Shown: positions 43,033-51,145 of the stretch, one piece after another
Layout of the letters: the number at the start of each line of letters is the position of its first letter
How positions within the stretch are numbered: position 1 is the stretch's first letter
Assembly (NCBI GenBank): GCA_900542305.1
Contig: UQMU01000001.1
Span: 111,418 to 175,417, forward strand
DNA length: 64,000 bases
Direction of reading: 5' to 3'
From: an uncultured Collinsella sp.
GTDB lineage: Bacteria > Actinomycetota > Coriobacteriia > Coriobacteriales > Coriobacteriaceae
Position numbers and translations under genes: made by a program
Notes under the pieces: generated by a model
The model's database searches: none
Told to the model about the DNA's origin: nothing
The model's input: only the letters and a program-made list of their open reading frames with translations

Positions 43033-43503
43033 CTAGCGTGCGATCTTGGCGATGGTGTAGACGCGAGTCTTGCCGGAAGGCGTAACGACCTCGACGGAAT
43101 CACCCTCGCCGTGACCGATGATGGCGTGACCGACCGGAGACTCGTTGGAAATCTTGTGCTCGAGCGAGTTGGTCTCGGTGGTACCGACGAGCGTGACTTC
43201 CATGACCTCGCCGTTGGGATCAATCAGCGAAACGGTGGAACCGATGGAGACGGTCAGATCGCCCGTGGTGGCAGCAACCTGAGCGTTGGCAAGAATGGCC
43301 TGGATCTCGGCGATACGAGCAGCATTCTGGGCCTGCTTGTCCTTGGCGGCATCGTACTCGGAGTTCTCCGAAAGGTCGCCGAACGCGCGGGCTTCCTTGA
43401 TGTCCTCGACGATCTCCTTGGCGTAATCGCCCTCACGCCAGGCGAGCTCCTCGACGAGCTTCTGGCGGCCCTCAGCGGTCAGTACGATCTGGCTTGCGTC
43501 CAT
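43033..43503 (-). CDS. greA: transcription elongation factor GreA
   Basis: A 156-residue factor that makes stalled RNA polymerase cleave its transcript. N-terminal coiled coil (EGRQKLVEELAWREGDYAKEI) with the acidic tip ARAFGDLSENSEYDAAKD, then the C-terminal FKBP-like domain (ESPVGHAIIGHGEGD). ATG 43503 has GGGAG nine bases upstream. Confidence 0.95.
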   Translation of the reverse strand: MDASQIVLTAEGRQKLVEELAWREGDYAKEIVEDIKEARAFGDLSENSEYDAAKDKQAQNAARIAEIQAILANAQVAATTGDLTVSIGSTVSLIDPNGEVMEVTLVGTTETNSLEHKISNESPVGHAIIGHGEGDSVEVVTPSGKTRVYTIAKIAR

Positions 43504-43548
43504 ACGGATATCTCCCCAACTCTGATCAAACAATCAACTGTCAACAAA

Positions 43549-43584
43549 ACGAAAAAGACCGGCTAGCCTGCGGGCAAGCCGGTC
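43549..43584 (-). terminator. tatA terminator
   Basis: GACCGGCTTGCC pairs with GGCTAGCCGGTC-type arm, then TTTTTCGTTTTG on the minus strand. Confidence 0.85.
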
Positions 43585-43609
43585 AGGTGCTCACCCCAAA
43601 GGGATGGGA

Positions 43610-43885
43610 CTACTCTGCGTCCGCGTCGCTGTCCTCTGCCTGCTTCTTCTTGGCAGCAGCGAGCTTGGCCTCGAGCTCAGCGATCTCCTTGTCCTCCTCG
43701 GACTGCTCGACCACGACCTCCTCGGCCTGCTTGGTCTCGGCCTTATCGTCGCCCTCCATACCCTCGCGGATATTCTTGACGGTAGAGCCGAGGGACTTGC
43801 CGAGCTTCGGCAGGTTCTTGGGCCCGAAGATAATCAGGACAACGACGAGAATAATGATGAGCTCAGGAGCCCTCAGTCCAAACAT
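43610..43885 (-). CDS. tatA: Sec-independent translocase subunit TatA/TatE
   Basis: A 91-residue protein: one N-terminal transmembrane helix (ELIIILVVVLIIFG), the hinge PKNLPKLGKSLG and an amphipathic helix, then a long charged tail (KAETKQAEEVVVEQSEEDKE). It forms the Tat pore for folded proteins. tatC is not in the window. GGAGG lies five bases before the ATG. The substrate-binding lipoprotein at 4228 carries a twin-arginine leader. Confidence 0.9.
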   Translation of the reverse strand: MFGLRAPELIIILVVVLIIFGPKNLPKLGKSLGSTVKNIREGMEGDDKAETKQAEEVVVEQSEEDKEIAELEAKLAAAKKKQAEDSDADAE

Positions 43886-43957
43886 GTAGACCTCCACAAT
43901 ACAGCGAGACAAGCTCGAATGAGTATACCGCGGGTATCGCGGTATCACAACACTAGC

Positions 43958-43987
43958 TAAAAAAAGGGACCGCAAGAAGCGGTCCCT
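43958..43987 (-). terminator. tRNA-Pro terminator
   Basis: GGGACCGC pairs with GCGGTCCC, followed on the minus strand by eight T. Confidence 0.9.
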
Positions 43988-43997
43988 CCTCATGCTC

Positions 43998-44074
43998 TGG
44001 TCGGGTTGACTGGATTTGAACCAGCGACCCCTGCGTCCCGAACGCAGTGCTCTACCAAACTGAGCCACAACCCG
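43998..44074 (-). tRNA. tRNA-Pro (anticodon CGG)
   Basis: 77 bases, acceptor CGGGTTG/CAACCCG, anticodon loop TTCGGGA, encoded CCA. Confidence 0.95.
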
Positions 44075-44123
44075 TTAGCTCGACTATAGTAACAAAGATT
44101 TTCGCCGCGTGCTAGAGAAATTT

Positions 44124-45020
44124 TTATTTCTTTGGCGCGTCGATTTGAACCGTGTTGGGAATAAGCTCAGTCGCGCAGGCCCACCAGCCATTTTGCTGGG
44201 CAGCATCGGCAAGCCTTTCGGCCGTGGCAGCGGTGTCGCAAATGGCAAACGAGCAGGCACCCGATCCGCACACATCTACAGCAACGGTTCCGTCCTGTTT
44301 ACGCAGCCAGTCGAGGACCGTTTGAATCTGCGACTCCATCTGTGCGGAAATGACACCAAGGTTGTTATGGATGAGTGCATATGCCGTCTCGGCATCACCA
44401 GCACGCAAGGCAGAAGCTATCGCGCCGGGCTTGTCCGCAGGCACCGGGGCCTCGTCAAAACGTCGATAGGCTTCAATTGTCGAAACGCTTGCCTCGCGCG
44501 GCTTGACCAGCACGACGGGCGTCGCAGGCAGCGCGGGGTACTCAGTTGCCAGCACGTCTCCCCCACCTACGTAGAACGCAGGACTCGCGTGCAAAAAGAA
44601 CGGGACGTCAGCACCAATGCCCCGCGCAATATCGTCGAGCGCTGGGTCGGTGCGATCAATGCCCCAGAGCTCTGCCAAGGCGACAATGACCGCGGCCGCA
44701 TCCGTCGAGGGGCCGCCCAAGCCGGCGCACAATGGAATGCGCTTCTCAATCGTCACGCAGACGTTTGCCTCGCGACCATAATGCTCGGCCATAGCAACCG
44801 CAGCCCGATACGCCGTATTCTTTTGCATGGGAAAATCTGATGCCGGAACCGTCTGGACGGTCAGCGCCTGCGACGGCGCGACCGTCACGGTATCGGAAAG
44901 ACCGACGGCCGCCATCAGGGAATCGACCCTGTGGTAGCCGCGGTCATCGCGCTCGGTATGAACCCCCAGGTAGAGGTTAATCTTTGCCGGCGCGGAAAGA
45001 GTCAGGGACCGATCGGTCAC
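44124..45020 (-). CDS. ispE: 4-diphosphocytidyl-2-C-methyl-D-erythritol kinase
   Basis: A 298-residue GHMP kinase of the MEP pathway. SAPAKINLYLGV (residues 9-20) and the ATP-binding PLCAGLGGPSTDAAAV stretch are typical; GSGACSFAI near the end is motif 3. The start is GTG at 45020, three bases after the veg stop, so it is translated with veg. The veg-ispE order also occurs in Firmicutes. Confidence 0.93.
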   Translation of the reverse strand: MTDRSLTLSAPAKINLYLGVHTERDDRGYHRVDSLMAAVGLSDTVTVAPSQALTVQTVPASDFPMQKNTAYRAAVAMAEHYGREANVCVTIEKRIPLCAGLGGPSTDAAAVIVALAELWGIDRTDPALDDIARGIGADVPFFLHASPAFYVGGGDVLATEYPALPATPVVLVKPREASVSTIEAYRRFDEAPVPADKPGAIASALRAGDAETAYALIHNNLGVISAQMESQIQTVLDWLRKQDGTVAVDVCGSGACSFAICDTAATAERLADAAQQNGWWACATELIPNTVQIDAPKK

Positions 45021-45022
45021 CG

Positions 45023-45319
45023 TTAATGCTCCTCGAGCTGATTGCCGAGCGGGGTAAAGATATGCTCGCCGCTCTCGGGGTCGAACAGCTCGACCTGGCC
45101 GGTGAGGACATCGATGTACTGGTAGGACTGACGCGACTTGCGGCCGCGACGCTCGTCAACCTCGACAATGAAGACGGCCGGGTGGACGCTCTTGATGGTG
45201 CCCATGCGCTCGACGACGCGGGTACGGCCCATGTTGGCCTTCACCTTGACGCGATCGCCCACCATATCGGTCAGCTTCTCGTGGATGTCGTCGACGTGAT
45301 TGACTTCCATCTCTTCCAT
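45023..45319 (-). CDS. Veg family protein
   Basis: A 98-residue protein with a small beta-barrel-like fold (DRVKVKANMGRTRVVERMGTIKSVHPAVFIVEVD, then SYQYIDVLTGQVELFD). Bacillus Veg affects biofilm matrix genes and early spore outgrowth; its role here is unknown. ATG 45319 has GGAGG eight bases upstream. A strong promoter lies at 45387-45416. Confidence 0.85.
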   Translation of the reverse strand: MEEMEVNHVDDIHEKLTDMVGDRVKVKANMGRTRVVERMGTIKSVHPAVFIVEVDERRGRKSRQSYQYIDVLTGQVELFDPESGEHIFTPLGNQLEEH

Positions 45320-45386
45320 GAACAGGGCCTCCAGAAGGTGCAATTCAAAAAGGGGACAATACCCCTAAGATAGACAAAACTCTAAT

Positions 45387-45416
45387 ATTATAGCACCCTG
45401 TTGTGGCCATACGCAA
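45387..45416 (-). promoter_or_regulatory. veg-ispE promoter
   Basis: TTGCGT (45416-45411), 18-base spacer, perfect TATAAT (45392-45387) on the minus strand. Confidence 0.7.
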
Positions 45417-45474
45417 GTAGCTAAAAAAGCCCGGTCTCGAATACGTACCAGACGACAACCTCGCATGACCAGTT

Positions 45475-45502
45475 GTTACGCGGTTTGGTAAAACCGCGTA
45501 AC
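45475..45502 (-). repeat. GTTACGCGGTT palindrome after dtd
   Basis: Perfect arms GTTACGCGGTTT and AAACCGCGTAAC with a 4-base loop, touching the dtd stop codon. Same arms as the copy after lysS. Confidence 0.75.
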
Positions 45503-45949
45503 CTAAAGGTTGTCGGTGTCCAAGACGATGGTGAATGGGCCGTCGTTGACCAGGTCGACCTTCATGTCGGCGCCAAAGATACCGTGCGCCACATGCTCAA
45601 CGTCCTCGTGCACAAGCGTCAGGAAGTACTCGTAGAGCTCGTTGGCAACATCGGGTGCGCCGGCATCCGTAAACGATGGGCGGCGACCGTGGCGGCAGTC
45701 GGCGAACAGCGTGAACTGCGACACCACGAGCACCTCGCCGTCGACATCGGCAAGTGCCAGATTGGTCTTGCCGTTCTCGTCCTCGTTGATACGCAGCCCG
45801 CGGAGCTTGCCCCACAGCTTGTCGGCCTCGGCACGCGTATCGCCATGGCCCACACCCAGCAGCACCAGGTAGCCGCGTCCAATGCGGCCCACGCACTCGC
45901 CGTCGACCGTCACGCCGGCGTTGAGCACGCGCTGCACCACCGCACGCAT
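45503..45949 (-). CDS. dtd: D-aminoacyl-tRNA deacylase
   Basis: A 148-residue proofreading enzyme that frees D-amino acids from tRNA. The MRAVVQRVLNAGVTVDG start, SQFTLFADCRHGRRPSF catalytic stretch and NDGPFTIVLDT end are family hallmarks. It starts three bases after rdgB on the same transcript. Confidence 0.95.
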   Translation of the reverse strand: MRAVVQRVLNAGVTVDGECVGRIGRGYLVLLGVGHGDTRAEADKLWGKLRGLRINEDENGKTNLALADVDGEVLVVSQFTLFADCRHGRRPSFTDAGAPDVANELYEYFLTLVHEDVEHVAHGIFGADMKVDLVNDGPFTIVLDTDNL

Positions 45950-45952
45950 GGC

Positions 45953-46594
45953 CTACTCCTCGCCCGTCAGCTTGGCGGACAGATGCTCGAGCGCGTGGAA
46001 ACGATGGCTGATGGCGTTCTTCTCGTCAGCCGTCAGCTCGGCCATGGTCTTGCCCGGCGTGTCGACCGGCAGGAACAGCGGGTCATAGCCAAAACCATGG
46101 TCGCCGCGGCCCTCGTGCGCGATAACGCCCTCGCAGGCGCCCTCGCCATAGGTAACCAGACCGTCCGTGTCGATGAGCGCGACGACGCTCATAAAGCGCG
46201 CGGTGCGGTCCTCATCTGCCACGCCTTCCAGGTTAACGAGAAGCTTGGCGTTGTTGGCGGCATCGTCGCCGTGCACGCCCGCATAGCGCGCGCTATACAC
46301 ACCGGGCTCACCGTCCAGCGCGTCGACGACCAAGCCCGAATCGTCGGCAATGGCCATAAGGCCCGTCTCCTCAACCGCGGCTTGGGCCTTGATGATGGCG
46401 TTCTCCAAAAACGTCGTGCCGTTTTCCTCGGGATCCTCAAAATCACCCAGCTGGCCGAGCGCCACAAAGCGCACCTCGGGCATGACCTTGCCCAAAATGG
46501 CCTCGATCTCGGTGAGCTTATGAGCGTTTCCGGTTGCCACGACGATGGTCGCCGCCGGGTCGAGGGTGTCGATGTCAATCTTCTCAAGTGCCAT
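45953..46594 (-). CDS. rdgB: XTP/dITP diphosphatase (RdgB/HAM1 family)
   Basis: A 213-residue enzyme that removes non-canonical purine nucleotides (dITP, XTP). Key motifs are VVATGNAHKLTEI, TFLENAIIKA, ADDSGLVVDAL, GVYSARYAG and GFGYDPLFLP. AAGGAGG precedes the ATG by six bases. It lies between rph and dtd, a common bacterial arrangement (rph-rdgB). Confidence 0.95.
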   Translation of the reverse strand: MALEKIDIDTLDPAATIVVATGNAHKLTEIEAILGKVMPEVRFVALGQLGDFEDPEENGTTFLENAIIKAQAAVEETGLMAIADDSGLVVDALDGEPGVYSARYAGVHGDDAANNAKLLVNLEGVADEDRTARFMSVVALIDTDGLVTYGEGACEGVIAHEGRGDHGFGYDPLFLPVDTPGKTMAELTADEKNAISHRFHALEHLSAKLTGEE

Positions 46595-46692
46595 GACTGG
46601 CCTCCTTGTCTCTATAGCAAGCCGCGTGAGGGGCGTTTGGGCACTTGACCTCTCCCCTCTCAGGCGATCGAACCTTTCAACGCAGCATTTCA

Positions 46693-46737
46693 GCAGATAA
46701 AACCTACCAAAATAAACCTGTCCCTTTTTGGCAGGTT
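46693..46737 (-). repeat. REP-like hairpin at the rph stop codon, copy 2 of the identical 45-bp pair
   Basis: Exact reverse-strand copy of 7123-7167. On the coding strand it starts inside the TAA of rph (46738-46736). Confidence 0.8.
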
Positions 46738-47461
46738 AGGCGATGGCTTGGCGCTGAAGCTCGATGAGCTCGGCGACACCCTTGTCACCCAGGTCAAGCA
46801 GGGCGTTGAGGCGTTTGCGGTCGAAGGGCGCCTGCTCGCCGGTGCCCTGGAGCTCGATCATCTCACCGGTATCGGTGGCGACGAGGTTCATGTCGACCTC
46901 GGCATGACTGTCCTCGGAATAATCGAGGTCAAGCAGCGTATTGCCGTCGACAACGCCCATAGAGATGGCAGCCACCTGGCCGGTAAGCGGGATGCGCTCG
47001 ATCTTGCCCGCCTCGACCCACATGGCGAGGGCGTCGTGCAGCGCCACCCAGGCGCCGGTGATGCTCGCTGTACGCGTGCCGCCATCGGCCTGAATCACAT
47101 CGCAGTCGACGGTGACGGTGTACTCGCCGAGCGCCTTCATGTTGACGACGGTACGCAGGCTGCGGCCAATGAGGCGCTCGATCTCCATGGAGCGACCCTT
47201 GCGGTTGGCGTGCTCGCGCTTGCAGCGCTTGCCGGTCGACGCCGGCAGCATGGCGTATTCCGCGGTCACCCAGCCGGCCTTAGCTCCCTTTCGCCAGCCC
47301 GGCACGCCCTCCTCGATAGTGGCGGCGCACAGCACGCGCGTGTCACCGAACTCGGCCAAACACGAGCCGTGGGCGTGCTTCATGACGCCACGGGTGAGCT
47401 TAACGGGGCGCAACTCGTTGGCGGCGCGGCCGTTGGCGCGGTTGACCTGCATGTACTCCAT
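46736..47461 (-). CDS. rph: ribonuclease PH
   Basis: A 241-residue phosphorolytic 3' exoribonuclease that trims tRNA precursors. Landmarks are RPVKLTRGVMKHAHGSCLAEFGDTRVLCA, EIERLIGRSLRTV, DCDVIQADGGTRTASITGA and LDYSEDSHAEVDMN. ATG 47461 lies eight bases after AAGGA. The gene precedes rdgB. Confidence 0.95.
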   Translation of the reverse strand: MEYMQVNRANGRAANELRPVKLTRGVMKHAHGSCLAEFGDTRVLCAATIEEGVPGWRKGAKAGWVTAEYAMLPASTGKRCKREHANRKGRSMEIERLIGRSLRTVVNMKALGEYTVTVDCDVIQADGGTRTASITGAWVALHDALAMWVEAGKIERIPLTGQVAAISMGVVDGNTLLDLDYSEDSHAEVDMNLVATDTGEMIELQGTGEQAPFDRKRLNALLDLGDKGVAELIELQRQAIA

Positions 47462-47515
47462 AGAAATATCCTTTCGGCAAAATATGTGGCGAAGGCTTTG
47501 GCGGCTGCCTTACAT

Positions 47516-48400
47516 CTATTTCAGCTCATCGATATCGATATGTTCGATGCTCTTGAGCGGCTGACCAAAGATAAAGCTGCCCGCCACCGCAAACTCGGCA
47601 ATGTTATCGGCCGTCGTGGCAAAACGATGCTGCGGCTCGGCGGCGTCGCCCGCCAGCTGCTCGCGGCGCGTGAGGATATCGGTCAGCTCGCGTGTGGTCT
47701 CCTCGGCGGAACTCACGACGCGCACCCCAGGCCCCAGCGCATGCCGGATAGGTCCCACCAACAGCGGGAAATGCGTACAGCCGAGCACCACGGTATCGAT
47801 ACCGTGGTCGCGCAGCGGCTCAACCGTGGCACCCACCAGCGCACGCACGGCAGGCGTATCGAAGATGTCCTCGTTCTCAAGCCACTGTTCCTGCAGATGT
47901 GCACCCGAGGCGAGCTCGTGTTCGACAACCTCGACAAAGCTCGAGGCAGGACAGCCGTATACATCGACGCCGGCATCTAGATCCTGAATGGCGCGCGTGT
48001 AGGCGCCCGAGCGAATAGTGAGGTTGGTAGCGAGCACGCCCACGCGACGCGTACGCGTGCTGTTGATTGCTGCACGGGCACCCGGCGCGATCACGCCGAT
48101 CACGGGAACGTCGAGCACCTGCTGGGCCAAACGCAAGGCCGCAGCGGTCGCCGTGTTGCAGGCGATGACCATAATCTTGACGTCGTGCTTCGAAAGCCAA
48201 CGACCCGCCTGCAGCGCAAACGAGCGCACTTCATCCTCGGTGCGCGTGCCGTAGGGGCAGCGCTTGGTGTCGCCAAAGTAGTAGACGGACTCGTGCGGCA
48301 GCGCCGTCGCAATCGCGCGCGCAACCGTCAGACCGCCCAAACCAGAATCGAACACGCCAATCGGGCGCGTGTCGCCTGCCGGATTCTCGATATCGGACAT
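47516..48400 (-). CDS. murI: glutamate racemase
   Basis: A 294-residue enzyme that makes D-glutamate for peptidoglycan. Catalytic cysteines are in IACNTATA and LGCTHFPLL; FDSGLGGLTVA and GDTKRCPYGTR are further family motifs. Same strand as murE and a HAD phosphatase, forming a cell-wall/nucleotide operon with rph-rdgB-dtd. Confidence 0.95.
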   Translation of the reverse strand: MSDIENPAGDTRPIGVFDSGLGGLTVARAIATALPHESVYYFGDTKRCPYGTRTEDEVRSFALQAGRWLSKHDVKIMVIACNTATAAALRLAQQVLDVPVIGVIAPGARAAINSTRTRRVGVLATNLTIRSGAYTRAIQDLDAGVDVYGCPASSFVEVVEHELASGAHLQEQWLENEDIFDTPAVRALVGATVEPLRDHGIDTVVLGCTHFPLLVGPIRHALGPGVRVVSSAEETTRELTDILTRREQLAGDAAEPQHRFATTADNIAEFAVAGSFIFGQPLKSIEHIDIDELK

Positions 48401-48451
48401 TACCTCACCAGTCTCTCTCGAAAAGACATGTCCAAGTGCAGCGACGCCGCG

Positions 48452-49363
48452 CTACGAACGCGCCGCGACCAGCAGCTCTGCCGTCGCCGCCCAACCGTCG
48501 ACAATTTTGCCGCGCGTAACGAAAGCGTTCTCGCAGGCAGCCAGGAACTCGGGCGCGCCGGCGCTCGTCAGGCCATTCTCGACCAGGCAGAACGTGCCCA
48601 CGTGATCGGCCATGTAGAAGTCGGACTCGGAATCGCCGAGCGCGAGCGTCTCCTCGCGCTCGATCCCCAGGTGCTCGCAGAAGCGCGCAATGGCGACGCC
48701 TTTGTTGAGGCCCGCGGGGTTGATATTGAATGCGCGACCGTCCTCGACGCGATCGAGCTCGAGCGTCGTCGGCTTGGACAGATGCGTCAGATGGCCGTTG
48801 CAAGCCCAGATCAGACCGCAGCCGGCCTCGTCCAGGATGGCCTGAACCTCATCGTCGGGCACATCGCCGCGCATGCCGACGGTGACCTCACGGTACTTGT
48901 AGCCGGTCGACATGTCGTTGTGATACTCGATCTTGTGCGGCCAGCGGGCGAGGATCTTCTCGCACACGCCGGTCTGCTCGATCACCTGGTGCGGCGTGAG
49001 GCCGCAAGAGGGGTCGTAGGGCATGTCGCCGGTCAGATACTCCCAATCGTTGGCTTTGAGGTCGTACATGACCAGGCCGCCCATCTCGCCGATGTAGGAG
49101 TTGAGGCCGAGCACGCGCGCGTCCTCGTGGATCATGGTACGGTTGCGGCCCGAGGTGGGAACCACCTGAATACCAGCGCGAGCGAGCGCCACGACGGCCT
49201 CGACGAGTTTGGTCGAGGGGTTGCCGTCGTTGTCGCGTAGCACGCACGAGCCGGGTGCAAGCATCGTGGCATCCAGGTCGGTAAAGACGTACTTGACCGT
49301 GGCCAAGCGCTCGCGCATCTCGCCCGAAAGCTCGGCAACGGTCGGCAGGGTATTGTGGGACAT
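48452..49363 (-). CDS. HAD-superfamily hydrolase (Cof/MPGP-like)
   Basis: A 303-residue phosphatase. Motif I FTDLDATML, motif II PTSGRN, and motif III/IV NKGVAIARFCEHLG plus LGDSESDFYMA show a type II-cap HAD enzyme that acts on small phosphorylated metabolites, perhaps a sugar phosphate. ATG 49363 has GGAG six bases upstream; the longer start at 49405 is less likely. Confidence 0.82.
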   Translation of the reverse strand: MSHNTLPTVAELSGEMRERLATVKYVFTDLDATMLAPGSCVLRDNDGNPSTKLVEAVVALARAGIQVVPTSGRNRTMIHEDARVLGLNSYIGEMGGLVMYDLKANDWEYLTGDMPYDPSCGLTPHQVIEQTGVCEKILARWPHKIEYHNDMSTGYKYREVTVGMRGDVPDDEVQAILDEAGCGLIWACNGHLTHLSKPTTLELDRVEDGRAFNINPAGLNKGVAIARFCEHLGIEREETLALGDSESDFYMADHVGTFCLVENGLTSAGAPEFLAACENAFVTRGKIVDGWAATAELLVAARS

Positions 49364-49470
49364 GGTTACTCCGTTTACGTAGAAGGGTTTGGACTTGGAC
49401 GGCATGTTTTGATTGAGGGAACACGCTTATGGCGACAGCGCACTCAGGGCGCCGCCGCCATCATGGTTCA

Positions 49471-51033
49471 TTAGTCAAACTGGGTAACATCGATCAGGCG
49501 ATTGGCCAACGAAAGGTCGCTCTCGATGGGCACGAACTCGTCGCCCACGTGCATGAGCTCCTCGTCACCCTTTGCCAGCAGCAAGACAATGGTGGGAGCA
49601 TCGGGGTTGACGTACTCCTCGCGCGCCGCCTTGAACGCCGCATGCACAGCGGCTTCGCGGTCGAGGATGATCTTGTTCGGCGTATCGTCGGGAACATGCT
49701 CGGCAAGCTCGCGACAGACCTTCATCGGGTCCTCGTGAGCTGGATCCTCGTTGGCAAAGATCATCAGGTCGGAATACGGTGCGGCCTCGCGCGGAAGCTG
49801 CTCGCGGCGCTCCTGCGCCTTGCCGCCGGCAGCGCCAAACAGCGCAATGACGGGGCTAGCGGGAAACGCGCGCTTCACCGACGAGAAAAGCGAACGGAAC
49901 GAAAGCTGGTTGTGCGCATAGTCGACAACGCAAATCACGCGGCCGTCCTTCGACTCCACGACCTCCATACGGCCCGGCACACGCAGTTTGGAGAGGCCCT
50001 TCTTGATAGCCTCGATACCGATGCCGATCTCGCGCGCAGCGGCGATAGCGACCAGCGCGTTTTCCACGTTAAAGTCGCCCGCGATACCCAGCAGGACCTT
50101 CTCCCCCATCTCGGACTCGTCGGCACACAGGCCATGCAAGTTGAACTCGATGCTAAAGCCGACCATGCGTACGTCGCTTGCCCACAGGCTCGCCTCGGGA
50201 TGCTCGACGCCAACGGTCACCAAGCGATCGGCCGTCGACGCTGCCTCCAGCACACGGTCGGCCTCTTCGGTGCCCAGATTCACCACGGCGGTCTTTGCCT
50301 GGTCAAAGATCCTGAGTTTGCTCTCAAAATAATCCTCAAACGTGGGGTGTTCAATCGGCGAGATGTGGTCGCGGCCGATGTTGAGGAAGCACGCCACGTC
50401 AAACGGCAGATTCTCGACGCGTTGATACTTGAGCGCCTGGCTCGAGACCTCCATGACCATGGACTGGCGACCGGACGTGCGGCAGTTGGCGATATGGCGC
50501 CAGACCTCGGGGGCCTCGGGCGTAGTATTGGTGCTCTCGTAGCACTCGATACCATCGTCGGTACTCACCGAGCCGATCATGCCGCAGGACTCGCCCGCCG
50601 CTTTGATAATCGACTGGAGCATAAAAGCGGCCGTGGTCTTTCCCTTGGTGCCGGTGATGCCCACGATCTTGACGTCGTGGTCGGGACGGTCGTAGACCTC
50701 CGGCGGCAACAGGGCCATGGCCGTGCGAACACTATCAACAACCAGCATCGCAGCACCGCTCTCCTTCGCCAGCGGCTCCAGAGACTCGACCAGCGACTCC
50801 TCGCACACAAATGCGACGGCGCCCGCATCGAGCGCCATGCTCAAAAACGCGGGCTTAAAGGCAGCACCTTTGCAAAAGAATACGTCACCTGCCGAGACCA
50901 CGCGCGAATCAAACGAGCAGCCGGTCACGGCACGCTCGTCAACCTGCTCTGATGCGCACAGCTCGCCGCACACGTCGAGAAGCTTGGCAAGCGTATCGAC
51001 CGTGGTCACGGTCGCGGAATCCGAATGGTGCAT
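49471..51033 (-). CDS. murE: UDP-N-acetylmuramyl-tripeptide synthetase MurE-type
   Basis: A 520-residue Mur ligase that adds the third amino acid of the stem peptide. The three-domain order is visible: N-terminal UDP-binding (SFDSRVVSAGDVFFC), ATP-binding GITGTKGKTT (125-134) and the C-terminal domain. The position of the DNPR motif of diaminopimelate-type MurE reads NEDPAHEDP (428-436), so the third residue may not be meso-diaminopimelate. It is not in a dcw cluster. Confidence 0.88.
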   Translation of the reverse strand: MHHSDSATVTTVDTLAKLLDVCGELCASEQVDERAVTGCSFDSRVVSAGDVFFCKGAAFKPAFLSMALDAGAVAFVCEESLVESLEPLAKESGAAMLVVDSVRTAMALLPPEVYDRPDHDVKIVGITGTKGKTTAAFMLQSIIKAAGESCGMIGSVSTDDGIECYESTNTTPEAPEVWRHIANCRTSGRQSMVMEVSSQALKYQRVENLPFDVACFLNIGRDHISPIEHPTFEDYFESKLRIFDQAKTAVVNLGTEEADRVLEAASTADRLVTVGVEHPEASLWASDVRMVGFSIEFNLHGLCADESEMGEKVLLGIAGDFNVENALVAIAAAREIGIGIEAIKKGLSKLRVPGRMEVVESKDGRVICVVDYAHNQLSFRSLFSSVKRAFPASPVIALFGAAGGKAQERREQLPREAAPYSDLMIFANEDPAHEDPMKVCRELAEHVPDDTPNKIILDREAAVHAAFKAAREEYVNPDAPTIVLLLAKGDEELMHVGDEFVPIESDLSLANRLIDVTQFD

Positions 51034-51094
51034 CTTTCACCTTTCTCAGCCATTTGGCAGGGACGGTTTTTATAGTAACTGAAACGCACCCACG

Positions 51095-51120
51095 CAAAAA
51101 CGGCTCCCGGAGGAGCCGTT
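51095..51120 (-). terminator. asnB terminator
   Basis: AACGGCTCC pairs with GGAGCCGTT, followed on the minus strand by TTTGCG. Confidence 0.8.
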
Positions 51121-51145
51121 ACGCGCAGGCGTTCGTAAGCCGAGG

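Noticed and set aside
41064..43085. 673-codon open frame opposite lysS
   Set aside because: Antisense shadow with repetitive Leu/Gly/Val composition and no SD.
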